DNA of 64,000 nucleotides from Rickettsia typhi (GTDB lineage Bacteria; Pseudomonadota; Alphaproteobacteria; Rickettsiales; Deianiraeaceae), in the NCBI GenBank assembly GCA_945881985.1, contig CAMCVL010000003.1, forward strand, positions 1 to 64,000, written 5' to 3'. This document shows, piece after piece, positions 45,500 through 55,778 of this stretch (position 1 is the first letter of the stretch; each line of letters opens with the position of its first letter). The notes beneath the pieces are model-generated. The model did no database searches. It was given only the letters and a program-made list of their open reading frames with translations, and was not told where the DNA came from. A program made the position numbers and the translations under genes.

Positions 45500-46789
45500 A
45501 TGACTTCACAATTAAATCCTTCTCAACGATATTGGCAAAATGACCTTCGTAGTGAATATTATTCACGCAATACTTCCAAAAAAACCCAAGGCACACCTAA
45601 AAGTGCAAGTAGCACGGATAGCAAAAGCACGGCAGGCAGCACCCCGGTAACAAGACCAAAAACTGCACCCATGACAATTGCTTCACAGCCATTCAAACTA
45701 CAAACGAATAGAGCATTAAAACACATTCCTCAAATCCATTTTGAGCCTGTTCTCAATCAATGCCTACTTAAAGTGAAAGATAAGCAAAGACACAGCAAGC
45801 CAGTAATTTCAAGAAAGATGAACACACTATTCACATTACACCAAAAAACCTCCAGAGAAACTCGAAAAGCTGTCTATAAATTAACGCCGCATAGAATGCC
45901 AAAACACAAATTTCTTCTAGATACCCCTTCTTCAATTTCCATTCAATCAAGTAGTGTTGACGAATATACATCAAATCTTCATTCTTCGCAAAGCAGTTCG
46001 GCCAATCAAACTGCATTAGAAGCAACACAGCAAGTTGCAATAAAATTGGGTGCCGTAGTGAGTCCTTCAGTTAATATTTTTAATACAAACCAAACCACAG
46101 CAAACCCCGCTGCAACCGCAGGTTTTGGCTTCAATCAAGCTGATCTTAATACATTAACTTTTGGTGCTGGCGGTAGTGGTGCTTTGGTGCCAATTGAAGG
46201 CCAAAGCCAACAAAATACAGCCAAAGATAGAAGCACTAAAGTCCTTACGCAAAGCCAAATGAAAATACAAAACATTATAAAAGTAAGGAATGGAAAGAAG
46301 GATTGGAAGGATGTCCAAAATTCAACCCTAGGCGTAGGTATAACAAAATTGCAATTTGGTAAGTGTCAACACTTTAGCAATTTAAACGGCAAAATAGAAA
46401 AACAAGCGCAAGCACTTGCAAAACAAAGAGCCGCTAGTGCTACATTGCCTTTACGCTTAAACGAAGTAGCAACCCCAAATGTATCCCCTGTCATCAAAAC
46501 ATCAGAAGTAAAACAATCGCAATTTAATAAGTGTATAAACTTTAGCAAGTTAACTAGCAAAGATGCTACCGCAGAGCAAAAGCCTGTAATCACTAGTAGT
46601 AGGTTAGATTCTTTATCACAACCAAAGAAAAGCTATACAGCAGACACAGAAATTCAAATACAAAAGCAAGTGGTCAAGGCAAGCCAAGCAAAACCACAAG
46701 TTAGAGAATGCATTATTTCTACAAATCCAAACGGAAGATACATAAAAGGCGACGGAAGCGCAGGAAAAGGTCCAGCATTTGTTTATTAA
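45500..46789 (+). CDS. hypothetical 429-residue low-complexity protein
   Basis: I do not recognise this protein. It is rich in Ser, Thr, Gln, Lys and Asn, basic overall, with no signal peptide or transmembrane helix, and looks largely disordered. Internal near-repeats occur: QFGKCQHFSNL (285-295) and QFNKCINFSKL (341-351), with a weaker echo at VRECIISTN (401-409). A Gly/Phe-rich patch (about 207-228) contains GFGF and TFGAGG, superficially nucleoporin-like. It is a single gene between greA (leftward) and clpX, in T-rich start context. A secreted effector or structural protein is possible; this is inference from composition. Confidence 0.6.
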   Translation: MTSQLNPSQRYWQNDLRSEYYSRNTSKKTQGTPKSASSTDSKSTAGSTPVTRPKTAPMTIASQPFKLQTNRALKHIPQIHFEPVLNQCLLKVKDKQRHSKPVISRKMNTLFTLHQKTSRETRKAVYKLTPHRMPKHKFLLDTPSSISIQSSSVDEYTSNLHSSQSSSANQTALEATQQVAIKLGAVVSPSVNIFNTNQTTANPAATAGFGFNQADLNTLTFGAGGSGALVPIEGQSQQNTAKDRSTKVLTQSQMKIQNIIKVRNGKKDWKDVQNSTLGVGITKLQFGKCQHFSNLNGKIEKQAQALAKQRAASATLPLRLNEVATPNVSPVIKTSEVKQSQFNKCINFSKLTSKDATAEQKPVITSSRLDSLSQPKKSYTADTEIQIQKQVVKASQAKPQVRECIISTNPNGRYIKGDGSAGKGPAFVY

Positions 46790-46968
46790 AACTAACAATT
46801 AAAGCTTTAAGTAAAATATTTTACTTGCTAATTGCAACTAGCTGTTTTAGCATTTTGTGAATTTTGTGAAAAAATCTTTTATTTGCAGAAAAAATAAGCT
46901 ATAATCTTTTTGTTATTTGCGTTTTTAACAAATTGTAAGATGTTTTGTTTTTTATTTTTGTCTTTAAG

Positions 46969-48288
46969 ATGTCAGGCTTTAATACTTCATGCTGTGCTTT
47001 TTGTGGTCGTAATGAAAGTGAAGTTAAAAAAATTATATCAGGGCCCGGTACATCAATTTGCGATGCTTGTATAGAGCTTTGTGGAGTTATTATTAAAAAG
47101 TCCTTTACTGAGGAAAAAAAACTTAGCCTAAAGCCAATCGAAATAAAAAATGTTCTTGATAACTACATAATAGGGCAAGAGATGGCAAAAAAAACATTAG
47201 CGGTTGCGGTGTATAATCACTACAAACGGATTAATAATGTGCCTTTGTCGGCAGAGGAGCCAGAGCTTAGCAAGTCCAACATATTGCTTGTGGGTCCAAC
47301 TGGGTGCGGCAAAACACTACTTGCCGAGACGCTAGCAAAGATACTTGATGTGCCCTTTGCAATATCCGATGCAACAACGCTTACCGAGGCAGGCTATGTG
47401 GGCGAGGATGTTGAAAATGTTTTGCTCCGTCTTTTGCAAAATGCAAACTTTGATGTTGAAAAAGCCCAAAGAGGCATAGTCTACATAGACGAAATTGACA
47501 AAATTTGCCGCAAAAGCGAGGGGGTATCAATCACAAGAGATGTATCGGGCGAAGGCGTGCAGCAAGCATTGCTTAAAATTTTAGAGGGAACCACTGCTTC
47601 AGTGCCTCCTCACGGCGGGCGTAAACATCCGCAGCAAGATTTTATACAAATAGATACTCGCAATATCTTGTTTATTTGCGGGGGTGCCTTTGAGGGTATT
47701 GAAAAGATAATATCTAAACGCACAAACAAAGGCTCCATGGGATTTGAGGCAAATGTTGTATCCAAGGACAAAATTGACAAAAACACTCTAATAGAACAAA
47801 TTGAACCAGAGGATGTGGTAAAATTTGGACTTATACCCGAGTTTATCGGCAGGCTACCAATTATAGCCTACCTAAAAGAGATGAATGCAGATGATTTGAT
47901 AAGAGTTTTAACCGAGCCAAAGAACGCTCCTTTAAAGCAATATCAAAAAATATTTGACCTTGAGGGCGTTGAGCTAGTTTTTACCCAAGATGCCCTTAAG
48001 CGTGTTGCAAGCCTTAGTCTTGAAAAAAAGACAGGTGCAAGAGGTATTAAAACAATCATTGAAAAATGCCTCTCGGATGCAATGTTTAACATACCAAGTC
48101 AAAGCGGCATAGAAAAAGTAGTTGTTGACAAAGATGTAGTTGAGGGTAAGAAAGATGTTCAAATTGTCTACAAAACAAAGCCAAGAGAGGATTTGCAAAG
48201 TTTAAAAAAGATTCACAGATTAAGCAAGGTTAGTAGTGCAAATGATGATTTTAAAAAAATCAAAAAACAGGCAGGTGCAAAGCTATAG
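46969..48288 (+). CDS. clpX: ATP-dependent Clp protease ATP-binding subunit ClpX
   Basis: ClpX unfolds tagged substrates and feeds them to ClpP. The 439 residues have the N-terminal zinc domain (CAFCGRNE...[10 protein letters not shown], Cys9/12/31/34), Walker A GPTGCGKT (109-116), Walker [11 protein letters not shown], the pore loop region GYVGEDVEN and the ClpP-binding-side [19 protein letters not shown], ending with a C-terminal domain ([16 protein letters not shown]). I use the ATG at 46969; a TTG eight codons upstream is in frame but adds only hydrophobic residues. No clpP is adjacent. Confidence 0.97.
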   Translation: MSGFNTSCCAFCGRNESEVKKIISGPGTSICDACIELCGVIIKKSFTEEKKLSLKPIEIKNVLDNYIIGQEMAKKTLAVAVYNHYKRINNVPLSAEEPELSKSNILLVGPTGCGKTLLAETLAKILDVPFAISDATTLTEAGYVGEDVENVLLRLLQNANFDVEKAQRGIVYIDEIDKICRKSEGVSITRDVSGEGVQQALLKILEGTTASVPPHGGRKHPQQDFIQIDTRNILFICGGAFEGIEKIISKRTNKGSMGFEANVVSKDKIDKNTLIEQIEPEDVVKFGLIPEFIGRLPIIAYLKEMNADDLIRVLTEPKNAPLKQYQKIFDLEGVELVFTQDALKRVASLSLEKKTGARGIKTIIEKCLSDAMFNIPSQSGIEKVVVDKDVVEGKKDVQIVYKTKPREDLQSLKKIHRLSKVSSANDDFKKIKKQAGAKL

Positions 48289-48336
48289 CTTGCTAAGTAA
48301 TACAAGATTAATTTTTAATATTGTATCTTTGATTTT

Positions 48337-49449
48337 ATGTTTTCAAAAATCACAAGTATTTTGCTAGTTTATGCACTTTGTTTGCTAAACTTTGCTTTTT
48401 TGACAATTCCATTTATCATTATAATGTCGCCATTGTTACTTATAAAAGGGCATTTAGGTAGCGAGCTTATGATTGGATGTGTCTTGTTGTTTGCATTTTG
48501 CGTGTCAAGTCTTGTTCTTGCTTTTTGGTTTTTGGACTATTTGTTTTCCTTCACAATTAGGTCCTATATCAAAAAAACCAAATCCTATACCCATAAAAAA
48601 TACGAACTGTACACGCCTTACATTCAGCATGCACATAAAATTATTACGCAAAAATACAACTTATCCTTTAAAATACTTATTAAAGAGTCTGAAACCATAG
48701 AGGCTTTTGCAACAGGTAGCTTTAGCACTAACATAGTTGTTATTAGCACCGCAACGCTTGAAAAATTAGAATACAAATCCAAAACAAAAGAGGAATTTGC
48801 AAATGCAATTGCTGGGCTTTTGGGTCATGAGGCATCGCATTTGTTAAATAAAGATTTTTTACCGGGTAACTTGCTTATGCTAAATCAAAAAGCAACAAAC
48901 TTTGTTGCTAAAATAAGTGGTTTTTTTGCCTCTTGCATATTTACGATGTTTTCTGTGATTCCATATCTAGGCAAACCGCTACGCAAAGTAAGCAAATTAA
49001 TACACGGTAAATCTAGTTATTTGCTAAATTTTTCCATGCAAAATCTTGTCTTGCCGATTTACTTTTTTGTAAATAGGTTTCTTACTCGTGCAATAGAGTA
49101 TCGTAGCGACAAAGACGCAGCCCGTGCCTTTGGCTTTGCCGGCATAACTCTTTGCCTTAACATGATAGCGGGTAATTCTTATAATAGCATTTTTTCAACA
49201 CATCCCTCAACGCCAAAAAGAGTCTCTAGCGTCAATGGCGTAGGCGAGCAAAAATTTATCACTGCAGGATTTTTAATTCTTTTACTCAACTACCTATCTT
49301 TTGTTATAATTTTTTTAAGTCCCTTTGTTTTATACGACGCAATTATCAAAGCTTTTATAGCCTCAAATTTACACTCACTTTTGCAATCAATATCAGGCTT
49401 TATGCACAACATAACTCACGGCATTGCAAGTTTGCTTAAGGCTTTGTAG
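48337..49449 (+). CDS. M48-family membrane metalloprotease
   Basis: A 370-residue integral-membrane zinc peptidase of the HtpX/Ste24-like M48 family. Two N-terminal helices (about 8-36 and 42-72) precede the catalytic motif HEASH (164-168) in AGLLGHEASHLLNKDFL. A third zinc ligand is probably the Glu in AIEYRSDKDAARAFGF, and further helices follow. STHPSTPKRVSSV matches the family's STHPSTxxRI region. It may take part in membrane-protein quality control next to clpX and secY. Confidence 0.88.
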   Translation: MFSKITSILLVYALCLLNFAFLTIPFIIIMSPLLLIKGHLGSELMIGCVLLFAFCVSSLVLAFWFLDYLFSFTIRSYIKKTKSYTHKKYELYTPYIQHAHKIITQKYNLSFKILIKESETIEAFATGSFSTNIVVISTATLEKLEYKSKTKEEFANAIAGLLGHEASHLLNKDFLPGNLLMLNQKATNFVAKISGFFASCIFTMFSVIPYLGKPLRKVSKLIHGKSSYLLNFSMQNLVLPIYFFVNRFLTRAIEYRSDKDAARAFGFAGITLCLNMIAGNSYNSIFSTHPSTPKRVSSVNGVGEQKFITAGFLILLLNYLSFVIIFLSPFVLYDAIIKAFIASNLHSLLQSISGFMHNITHGIASLLKAL

Positions 49450-49612
49450 TGCAATGCTAACTTGCATTACGCAATTGGATTGTATGTTCGCCAAAATCCA
49501 TTTTTACAGTTTAACATTGTATGGTAAATTAATAAATTGACTTTTGCTGGATTGCTAATAAAATACTCTCTTGTTGTGGCGAGAGCCTAAATGTCAATTT
49601 ATTATAAGATTT

Positions 49613-50944
49613 ATGAAGGTAAAAACAAATTACAAGCCAAAGTCTTTTCAGTCCAAAACTAACTCCCTAAGTCAAAACCCTTTGGTTAAAAAGATACTTT
49701 TTACCATCATTTTACTTGCGGCTTACAGGCTTGGGTCGTATATACCCCTGCCTTTTGTTGACGCATCTAAGCTGGCAAACATCACAAAATATACCGAAAA
49801 CGGCATTTTAGGTATGCTTAACATGTTGTCTGGGGGGTCGCTGTCCCGTATGTCAATTTTTACATTAACTATTGTGCCTTACATTAGTGCATCAATTATT
49901 ATACAGCTTGCAAGTGCAAGTTTTGCTGGGCTTAAGGCTTTAAAGCAGGAGGGTTCATCTGGGCAGGCGGTTATACATCAGTACACAAAGTATTTAACTT
50001 GCTTTATTGCGTTTTTTCAGGGTTTTGCTGTTGCAAAAAGCCTTGTTGCAAGTGGGGTGCTTGTAAGCTTTGCAGAGGTTAATTTTTTTGCACTATCTGT
50101 TATAGCAATAACTCTTGCAATAGGCACTTTAACCCTTATGTGGATTGGTGAGAGGATAACCGCAAACGGTATAGGCAATGGTATTTCACTCATCATTTTT
50201 GTAGGTATAGTTATTGAGTTGCCCAAAACAATCATTGCTGGCTTTGGTATGATTAAAACCGGCGTCCTGTCGGCACCAATGCTAATTGTAATACTTGTTG
50301 TTTTTGTTGCCCTTTTGGCAATTGTTATTTTTGTTGAAAGCTCATTTAGAATCATCAACATCAATCAGCCAAACTTTCGTCAAGCTCAATTGCAAGGCAT
50401 GGCATCTAAACAAAATTTTTTGCCTTTAAAAATCAATCCTTCTGGCGTTATACCTCCAATTTTTGCATCATCAATCCTATTGTTGCCATCAACAATTGCC
50501 AGCTTTGCAGGTTCTGGCAACAATCCCTTTGTTGCTTGGGTATTGGCTCACTTTACACACGGCACATTCACATTTATGCTTGCTTTTGGTATTTGCATCG
50601 TATTTTTTACATATTTTTATACATCAATTGTTTTTGACTCAAAGGAAACTGCCGAGCAACTCAAAAAATCCAATGCTTTTATACAGGGCATAAGGCCTGG
50701 TCAGGCAACCGCCTCCTATATATCCTCGGTAATTAAACGCTTAAACCTTATAGGCTCTGTTTACTTAATTGTTGTTTGTTTAATGCCTGAGGTTTTGTTT
50801 TCATTTGGTTTTCAAACCTTTGTATTTGGCGGCACAAGTCTTTTGATTATTGTTAGCGTATCTGTTGACACAATTATGCAGTTTCAAATGCAAACAATGT
50901 CAAAAAAATATCAAAAAAGATTTACATCATCAGTTAGACTTTAG
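49613..50944 (+). CDS. secY: preprotein translocase subunit SecY
   Basis: Central channel of the Sec translocon. The 443 residues contain ten transmembrane helices, the plug region after SYIPLPFVDASKLA, GGSLSRMSIFTLTIVPYISASIIIQL (helix 2), and conserved cytoplasmic loops including INPSGVIPPIFASSIL and AEQLKKSNAFIQGIRPGQATASYI. The ATG at 49613 gives a normal N-terminus; a TTG 14 codons upstream is in frame but would add a non-conserved extension. It is separated from ribosomal-protein genes, unlike the usual spc operon; murD follows 11 bases later. Confidence 0.97.
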   Translation: MKVKTNYKPKSFQSKTNSLSQNPLVKKILFTIILLAAYRLGSYIPLPFVDASKLANITKYTENGILGMLNMLSGGSLSRMSIFTLTIVPYISASIIIQLASASFAGLKALKQEGSSGQAVIHQYTKYLTCFIAFFQGFAVAKSLVASGVLVSFAEVNFFALSVIAITLAIGTLTLMWIGERITANGIGNGISLIIFVGIVIELPKTIIAGFGMIKTGVLSAPMLIVILVVFVALLAIVIFVESSFRIININQPNFRQAQLQGMASKQNFLPLKINPSGVIPPIFASSILLLPSTIASFAGSGNNPFVAWVLAHFTHGTFTFMLAFGICIVFFTYFYTSIVFDSKETAEQLKKSNAFIQGIRPGQATASYISSVIKRLNLIGSVYLIVVCLMPEVLFSFGFQTFVFGGTSLLIIVSVSVDTIMQFQMQTMSKKYQKRFTSSVRL

Positions 50945-50955
50945 TACATTAAGCA

Positions 50956-52356
50956 ATGTCTAGTAGTTTTTTGGTGTACGGGCTTGGTATTAGCGGGCTT
51001 GGGGTGGTTAAGTTTTTACAATCTAAAAATTTTAACATATATATACACGACGACAACAAGACAAAATTAAATGACATCGCATCATCTTATAAAGCAAAGG
51101 CTGCTGATATATCTTTGCAGCAATGGCAAGAAAAAAAACTTGCTGATTTTATTGTTTGCTCCCCTGGTGTTGTTGTGCAAAAAAATAACTTTATACAAAA
51201 CCAAATAAAACTTGGTTGCAAGCTAATTAGCGACCTAGACTTGGTTAAGCAATACGACCCAAGTAAAAATTTTATCGGCATCACTGGCACAAACGGCAAA
51301 TCTACAACATCATCCCTTGTGTCCTTTTTGCTTAACGCCATATCGCAAAAAAATTCTTTAGGTGGTAATATAGGCAAAAACCTTTTGGATGCTGATGTTT
51401 TTGGACTTGAAGGCACCGATTATGTTGTGGAAGTATCTTCTTACCAAGCTGAGCTATTAAACTTTAGCTTTGATGTTGCCTGTATTACAAACATAACCCC
51501 AGACCACATAGACCATCACGGCAGCTTTGATAACTACGCCAATGTAAAAATGCAATTTGTAAAAAATGCAAAATACAAGGTTGTAAATCACGATGATGAG
51601 ACAATTATGAGTCGTTTTAACCTCTGGTACGATTCACAAAAGCAAAATACTATCTTCTTTAGTACAAAAAGCATTTTAGCACAAGGCTTAAGCCTTGTTA
51701 GTCAAGATGACGAGGTTTTGATATATTTAAATTCTGCCCGTATTGCCTCAGCAAAATTGTTCGTAAATTTACCTGGGGAGCATAATTTATCAAACATAGC
51801 CTGTGCTTTTGCATGTGTTATTTGTGCCTGTGAGAACCTTTACATGCGTAGCCCAGCATCTGTGGTTATGGCACTTGTTAATAATGTTGCAAAGTTTAAA
51901 GGCTTGGAGCACAGAATTGAAATGGTAAAACAAATTAACAACATTACATTTGTTAACGACAGCAAGGCTACAAATGTACAGTCCTGCGAGGTTGCATTGA
52001 AGTGCTTTAACAATATTATTCTACTTGCTGGCGGGGTAAAAAAAGATGAGGGCGTTGAGTATTTTTTTGGCAAGCAAATATTTGAAAAAGTGCTACACAC
52101 TGTTTGCTACGGGCAATGCGGCGAGGAATTTTTTAACGAATTTAAAAAAGCAAACAAACACACATCTGCAAGCCTTTGTCTAAAGCTTGAAGATGCAAGT
52201 AAAAAAGCATTTGAAATAGCTAAAAATTTTGCAGCCCAGCAACCGCTACAAAATTTTGTAGTTTTGCTGTCTCCTTGTACCGCGTCATTTGACGAGTTTA
52301 AAAACTTTGAACATCGCGGCAACAGATTTAAGCAAATTGTAGATTGTTTTATATAA
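50956..52356 (+). CDS. murD: UDP-N-acetylmuramoyl-alanine:D-glutamate ligase
   Basis: MurD adds D-glutamate to UDP-MurNAc-L-Ala in peptidoglycan synthesis. The 466 residues have the Rossmann-like N-terminus VYGLGISGLGVVKFL, the ATP-binding P-loop GITGTNGKSTTSSLV (109-123), the central motif ITNITPDHIDHHGSFDNYANVK, and FVNDSKATNVQS plus LLAGGVKKDEG in the C-terminal domain. It starts 11 bases after secY and is followed by argB 15 bases later. Confidence 0.96.
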   Translation: MSSSFLVYGLGISGLGVVKFLQSKNFNIYIHDDNKTKLNDIASSYKAKAADISLQQWQEKKLADFIVCSPGVVVQKNNFIQNQIKLGCKLISDLDLVKQYDPSKNFIGITGTNGKSTTSSLVSFLLNAISQKNSLGGNIGKNLLDADVFGLEGTDYVVEVSSYQAELLNFSFDVACITNITPDHIDHHGSFDNYANVKMQFVKNAKYKVVNHDDETIMSRFNLWYDSQKQNTIFFSTKSILAQGLSLVSQDDEVLIYLNSARIASAKLFVNLPGEHNLSNIACAFACVICACENLYMRSPASVVMALVNNVAKFKGLEHRIEMVKQINNITFVNDSKATNVQSCEVALKCFNNIILLAGGVKKDEGVEYFFGKQIFEKVLHTVCYGQCGEEFFNEFKKANKHTSASLCLKLEDASKKAFEIAKNFAAQQPLQNFVVLLSPCTASFDEFKNFEHRGNRFKQIVDCFI

Positions 52357-52371
52357 TGTTTTATTGGATTT

Positions 52372-53325
52372 ATGAGCGGTAATAAAAAAAATCAAAATCA
52401 AGTTAAGCAAAATCATCAAAACATTGCAGAGGTGCAAATTGACGAGCTTTTACGCGCAGAGGTTTTAAGCGAAGCACTACCATACATCAGGGACTTTGCC
52501 GGTGAAACATTTGTTATTAAATACGGAGGCAGTGCAATTGGCACAAATAATGGCTTTGAAACATTCATTAAAAATATCTGTCTTTTAAAAAGCATAGGCA
52601 TAAATATTGTGATAGTTCATGGCGGTGGTCCACAAATCAACAAAATGCTTGAAAGACTTGGCATTGAAAGTGAATTTGTGGATGGACTAAGAATAACCGA
52701 TGCCCAAAGCATTGAAATTGTTGAAACCGTTCTATGTGGCCAAATTAACAAATTTATTGTTGAAAAAATCTCAAAGCACGGTTGTAAAGCAATAGGGGTA
52801 AGCGGTAAGGATTACGACCTCATGAAGGCCGAGAGACTATCTGCAACTTACAAAAAAAATAACAATCCAAACTCCAAGGTTGAGGAGCTTGTTAATCTTG
52901 GCTTTGTTGGCAAGCCGTCCTTTGTCAATACCGAGTTTTTTGGCGTTGTGGACGAGCTAGACTTTATACCAGTAATTGCCCCAATAGCAACCGGCGAGGA
53001 TGGATATACTTACAATATGAATGCTGACACTGTTGCTGGTGCGATAGCCGTTGCAATTTCTGCCCGCAAATTAATACTACTTAGCGATACGGATGGTGTT
53101 TTGGATTCTGGCGGTAAAACAATATCTTCTTTAAAGCAGGAGGCTGCCTTAAACCTCATTACAAGTGGCACGGTAAAAGGTGGGATGATACCAAAGCTTG
53201 AAACCGCAATTGCAGCTGTTGAAAACGGCGTTACCTCAGCTCATATAATTAACGGCCTTAAGCCTCATGCCTTAATAATTGAAGTTTTAACAAAAAGTGG
53301 TGGCGGAACCATGATAGAGCAGTAA
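52372..53325 (+). CDS. argB: acetylglutamate kinase
   Basis: ArgB phosphorylates N-acetylglutamate in arginine synthesis. The 317 residues show a polar N-terminal extension (about 1-25) followed by the amino-acid-kinase fold: VIKYGGSAIG (48-57), IVHGGGPQINKMLERLGIESEFVDGLRITD, YNMNADTVAGAIAVAISARKLILLSDTDGVLD and GGMIPKLETAIAAVENGV. An arginine-pathway gene is unexpected in Rickettsiales with strongly reduced metabolism. No other arg gene is next to it. Confidence 0.95.
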   Translation: MSGNKKNQNQVKQNHQNIAEVQIDELLRAEVLSEALPYIRDFAGETFVIKYGGSAIGTNNGFETFIKNICLLKSIGINIVIVHGGGPQINKMLERLGIESEFVDGLRITDAQSIEIVETVLCGQINKFIVEKISKHGCKAIGVSGKDYDLMKAERLSATYKKNNNPNSKVEELVNLGFVGKPSFVNTEFFGVVDELDFIPVIAPIATGEDGYTYNMNADTVAGAIAVAISARKLILLSDTDGVLDSGGKTISSLKQEAALNLITSGTVKGGMIPKLETAIAAVENGVTSAHIINGLKPHALIIEVLTKSGGGTMIEQ

Positions 53326-53357
53326 AGCCTTGTTTTTAATAATATTTGTGATTTTTT

Positions 53358-54209
53358 ATGTCAAAATTTTTTAAAATCTTTCAAGCTAATAGCAAGCTTG
53401 GAGCTTTAGACGGCGGGGTGAGGTACGGCTCAAGTTTTAAGTCTGGGGGCTCATCGCAAAAAAATGGACTAATTAGCAATATAAAAATCGTTGCAGAGGC
53501 CCTCCTTATTGCCTTAATTTTTAGAAGTTTGTTTTTTGACAACTTCCATGTTCCATCAGGCTCTATGAAGCCAACGCTGTTGATTGGCGACAAAATTATT
53601 GTCTCAAAATATACATATGGATATAGCAGATATTCCTTTCCTTTTGGTCTTGCTCCTTTTAGCGGTAGGATTTTTGCAGACGAACCACAAAGAGGAGATA
53701 TTATAGTTTTTAAACTGCCTTCAAACAAACGCATTAACTATGTTAAAAGGCTAATTGGCTTACCGGGCGATGCTATACAGGTAAAAGATGGACTACTTTA
53801 CATTAACAACGAGGCTGTAAAACTTGAAAAACTTGCTGAGTTTGAAGATAAAATTGATAAGGAAGCCTTTAAAATAGAGCAGTACGCAGAAACCCTACCA
53901 AACGGGGTGCGTCACTTAGTTTTGGACAGCTACAAGGGTTCTTTTGCCGACAATACCCCAGTTTTTAAAGTGCCACAGGGGCATTACTTTTTTATGGGCG
54001 ACAACCGCGACAATTCTCAAGATAGTCGTTTTGAAGAGGTGGGCTTTGTGCCAAGTCAGCTTATTCTTGGCAAGGTAAGGCGTATTTTTGTATCATCGGA
54101 GAACTCGCTTTTAAACCCATTTGCATATCACAAAATTCGTTTTAAACGCAGTTTTAGCAACCCTTATAAATTAAGTGAAGATTACACAATAAACTCTGTA
54201 AATAATTAA
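53358..54209 (+). CDS. lepB: signal peptidase I
   Basis: LepB removes signal peptides from exported proteins at the periplasmic face of the inner membrane. The 283 residues have one hydrophobic segment (about 43-60), the catalytic Ser69 in VPSGSMKPTLLIGD, the catalytic Lys130 in INYVKRLIGLPGD, and the C-terminal GHYFFMGDNRDNSQDSRFEEVGFVP. It belongs to the rightward secY-murD-argB-lepB-secD string, with two secretion partners (secY, secD) near by. Confidence 0.96.
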   Translation: MSKFFKIFQANSKLGALDGGVRYGSSFKSGGSSQKNGLISNIKIVAEALLIALIFRSLFFDNFHVPSGSMKPTLLIGDKIIVSKYTYGYSRYSFPFGLAPFSGRIFADEPQRGDIIVFKLPSNKRINYVKRLIGLPGDAIQVKDGLLYINNEAVKLEKLAEFEDKIDKEAFKIEQYAETLPNGVRHLVLDSYKGSFADNTPVFKVPQGHYFFMGDNRDNSQDSRFEEVGFVPSQLILGKVRRIFVSSENSLLNPFAYHKIRFKRSFSNPYKLSEDYTINSVNN

Positions 54210-54221
54210 TATTTTATTTTT

Positions 54222-55772
54222 ATGTTAAAAGCTTCTAAAGTGTCTGTATTTAGCATTGTATTGCTATTTGTTTTTTGTCTTTATTTGTCAATAGGCAATT
54301 TTGTTAAATATCCAAGTTTTTTGCCTTTTCAAAATTCTAAGGTAAATCTTGGGCTTGACATTAGTGGCGGCACGCATCTACTATTAAGAGTTGATGTTGA
54401 AAGTTATCTCAATGAAAAGTTTGAAAGGTCAACCAAAAGTATCATAAAGCAGATGCGTCAGGATAATATTGACTATCTTGGATTTTCGGTAAAAAGCGGT
54501 ATGTTGTTTGTTAGAATTGCCGAAAGCGATGTTTCCAAACTTCAGGAATCAGTCTCTAAAGTGCAATCTGACCTAGTGGTAAAAAAGGAGGGTGACATGA
54601 CCTTTAGCATTAGCTACGGCGAGCAAAATATTGAGGCAGTAAAAAAAGATTTGCTTGAACGCTCGGTTGAAATAATCCGTAAAAGGGTTGATGGGGCAGG
54701 TACAAAAGATATTACCCTCTACCGCCAAGGTGCTCAAAGTCTAGTTCTTGAAGTGCCGGGGGTAAAGGACCCTCAGGTGATAAAAAATTTACTAAACACA
54801 AAGGCAAAACTATCCTTTCACCTGCTTAACGATGCTAAGCCAATTTTAACAAGTCCTGAGGATTTGACAAAAATTGACCAAAATCAATATGAAATTATGA
54901 AAGCCTACAACCCAAGTGACGCAAATATTTATATAGTAAGGCAAGAGAGTGAAATTGAGGGTGCAAGCCTCTTGGACGCCGCCGCAAATATAACGGATGA
55001 AGGCTCTGTGATATCATTTAGATTTGACACATCTGCTGCACAAAAGTTTTCGCAAATTACTGGTCAAAACATAGGTAAGCCCCTTGCTATAGTGCTTGAT
55101 AACAAGGTAATTTCAACCCCAGTGATAAAAGTGCAAATTAACGGAGGTAGCGGTATTATATCTGGCGGCTTTAGCCTTGAAGAGGCTAAAAATGTTGCCC
55201 TTTTGCTACGCAGCGGTGCCCTGCCTGCAAGTATTGAAATTATCGAAGAAGGCGTTGTTGGTCCTACATTTGGGCAAAAGTTTTTAAAAGCCGGCATCTT
55301 TGCATTTATTGCCTCCGTAATTTTTGTCTCAATTTTTATGACGCTAAGATACGGCAAGCTAGGTATTGCATCAATAATATCAATACTTTATAATAGTGTT
55401 TTGGTTCTTGGGTTATTCTCGCTATTTGGACTAACTCTTACAATAGCAGGTATAGCCGGCATAACCCTAACAGTTGGCATGGCGGTGGATGCAAATGTGC
55501 TTATCTTTGAACGCATTAAAGAGGAACTAACCCTTGGTAAGTCCAGTATTTTTAAAACTTTAAACGATGCATTCTCTTTGGCATTTGCTGCAATTTTGGA
55601 CTCAAACATCACAACAATAATAGCCGGTGTTGTGCTTTTTGCCTTGGCATTTGGCTCAATAAAAGGCTTTGCCGTTGCGTTGATTATCGGGGTTTTAGCC
55701 TCAATGTTGTCCTGTGTTTTTGTTACCAGAATCGCCTGCTATGCCCTAGCAAGACTTAAGGTTATTAAGTAG
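54222..55772 (+). CDS. secD: protein translocase subunit SecD
   Basis: SecD, with SecF, uses the proton motive force to pull exported proteins through the Sec channel. The 516 residues match SecD: LGLDISGGTHLLLRVD near the start, the periplasmic P1 domain with VEIIRKRVDGAGTKDITLYRQG and SFRFDTSAAQKFSQITGQNIGKPLAIVLD, then six C-terminal helices including GITLTVGMAVDANVLIFERIKEEL. No secF follows; the next gene, six bases on, is a heptosyltransferase. SecDF separation is uncommon, and secF is probably elsewhere. Confidence 0.96.
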   Translation: MLKASKVSVFSIVLLFVFCLYLSIGNFVKYPSFLPFQNSKVNLGLDISGGTHLLLRVDVESYLNEKFERSTKSIIKQMRQDNIDYLGFSVKSGMLFVRIAESDVSKLQESVSKVQSDLVVKKEGDMTFSISYGEQNIEAVKKDLLERSVEIIRKRVDGAGTKDITLYRQGAQSLVLEVPGVKDPQVIKNLLNTKAKLSFHLLNDAKPILTSPEDLTKIDQNQYEIMKAYNPSDANIYIVRQESEIEGASLLDAAANITDEGSVISFRFDTSAAQKFSQITGQNIGKPLAIVLDNKVISTPVIKVQINGGSGIISGGFSLEEAKNVALLLRSGALPASIEIIEEGVVGPTFGQKFLKAGIFAFIASVIFVSIFMTLRYGKLGIASIISILYNSVLVLGLFSLFGLTLTIAGIAGITLTVGMAVDANVLIFERIKEELTLGKSSIFKTLNDAFSLAFAAILDSNITTIIAGVVLFALAFGSIKGFAVALIIGVLASMLSCVFVTRIACYALARLKVIK

Positions 55773-55778
55773 CAAGTA

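Noticed and set aside
46945-46968. Upstream TTG start for clpX
   Set aside because: It would add hydrophobic residues before the conserved zinc domain; the ATG at 46969 fits the family.
49571-49612. Upstream TTG start for secY
   Set aside because: The added 14 residues do not resemble SecY N-termini; ATG 49613 is preferred.
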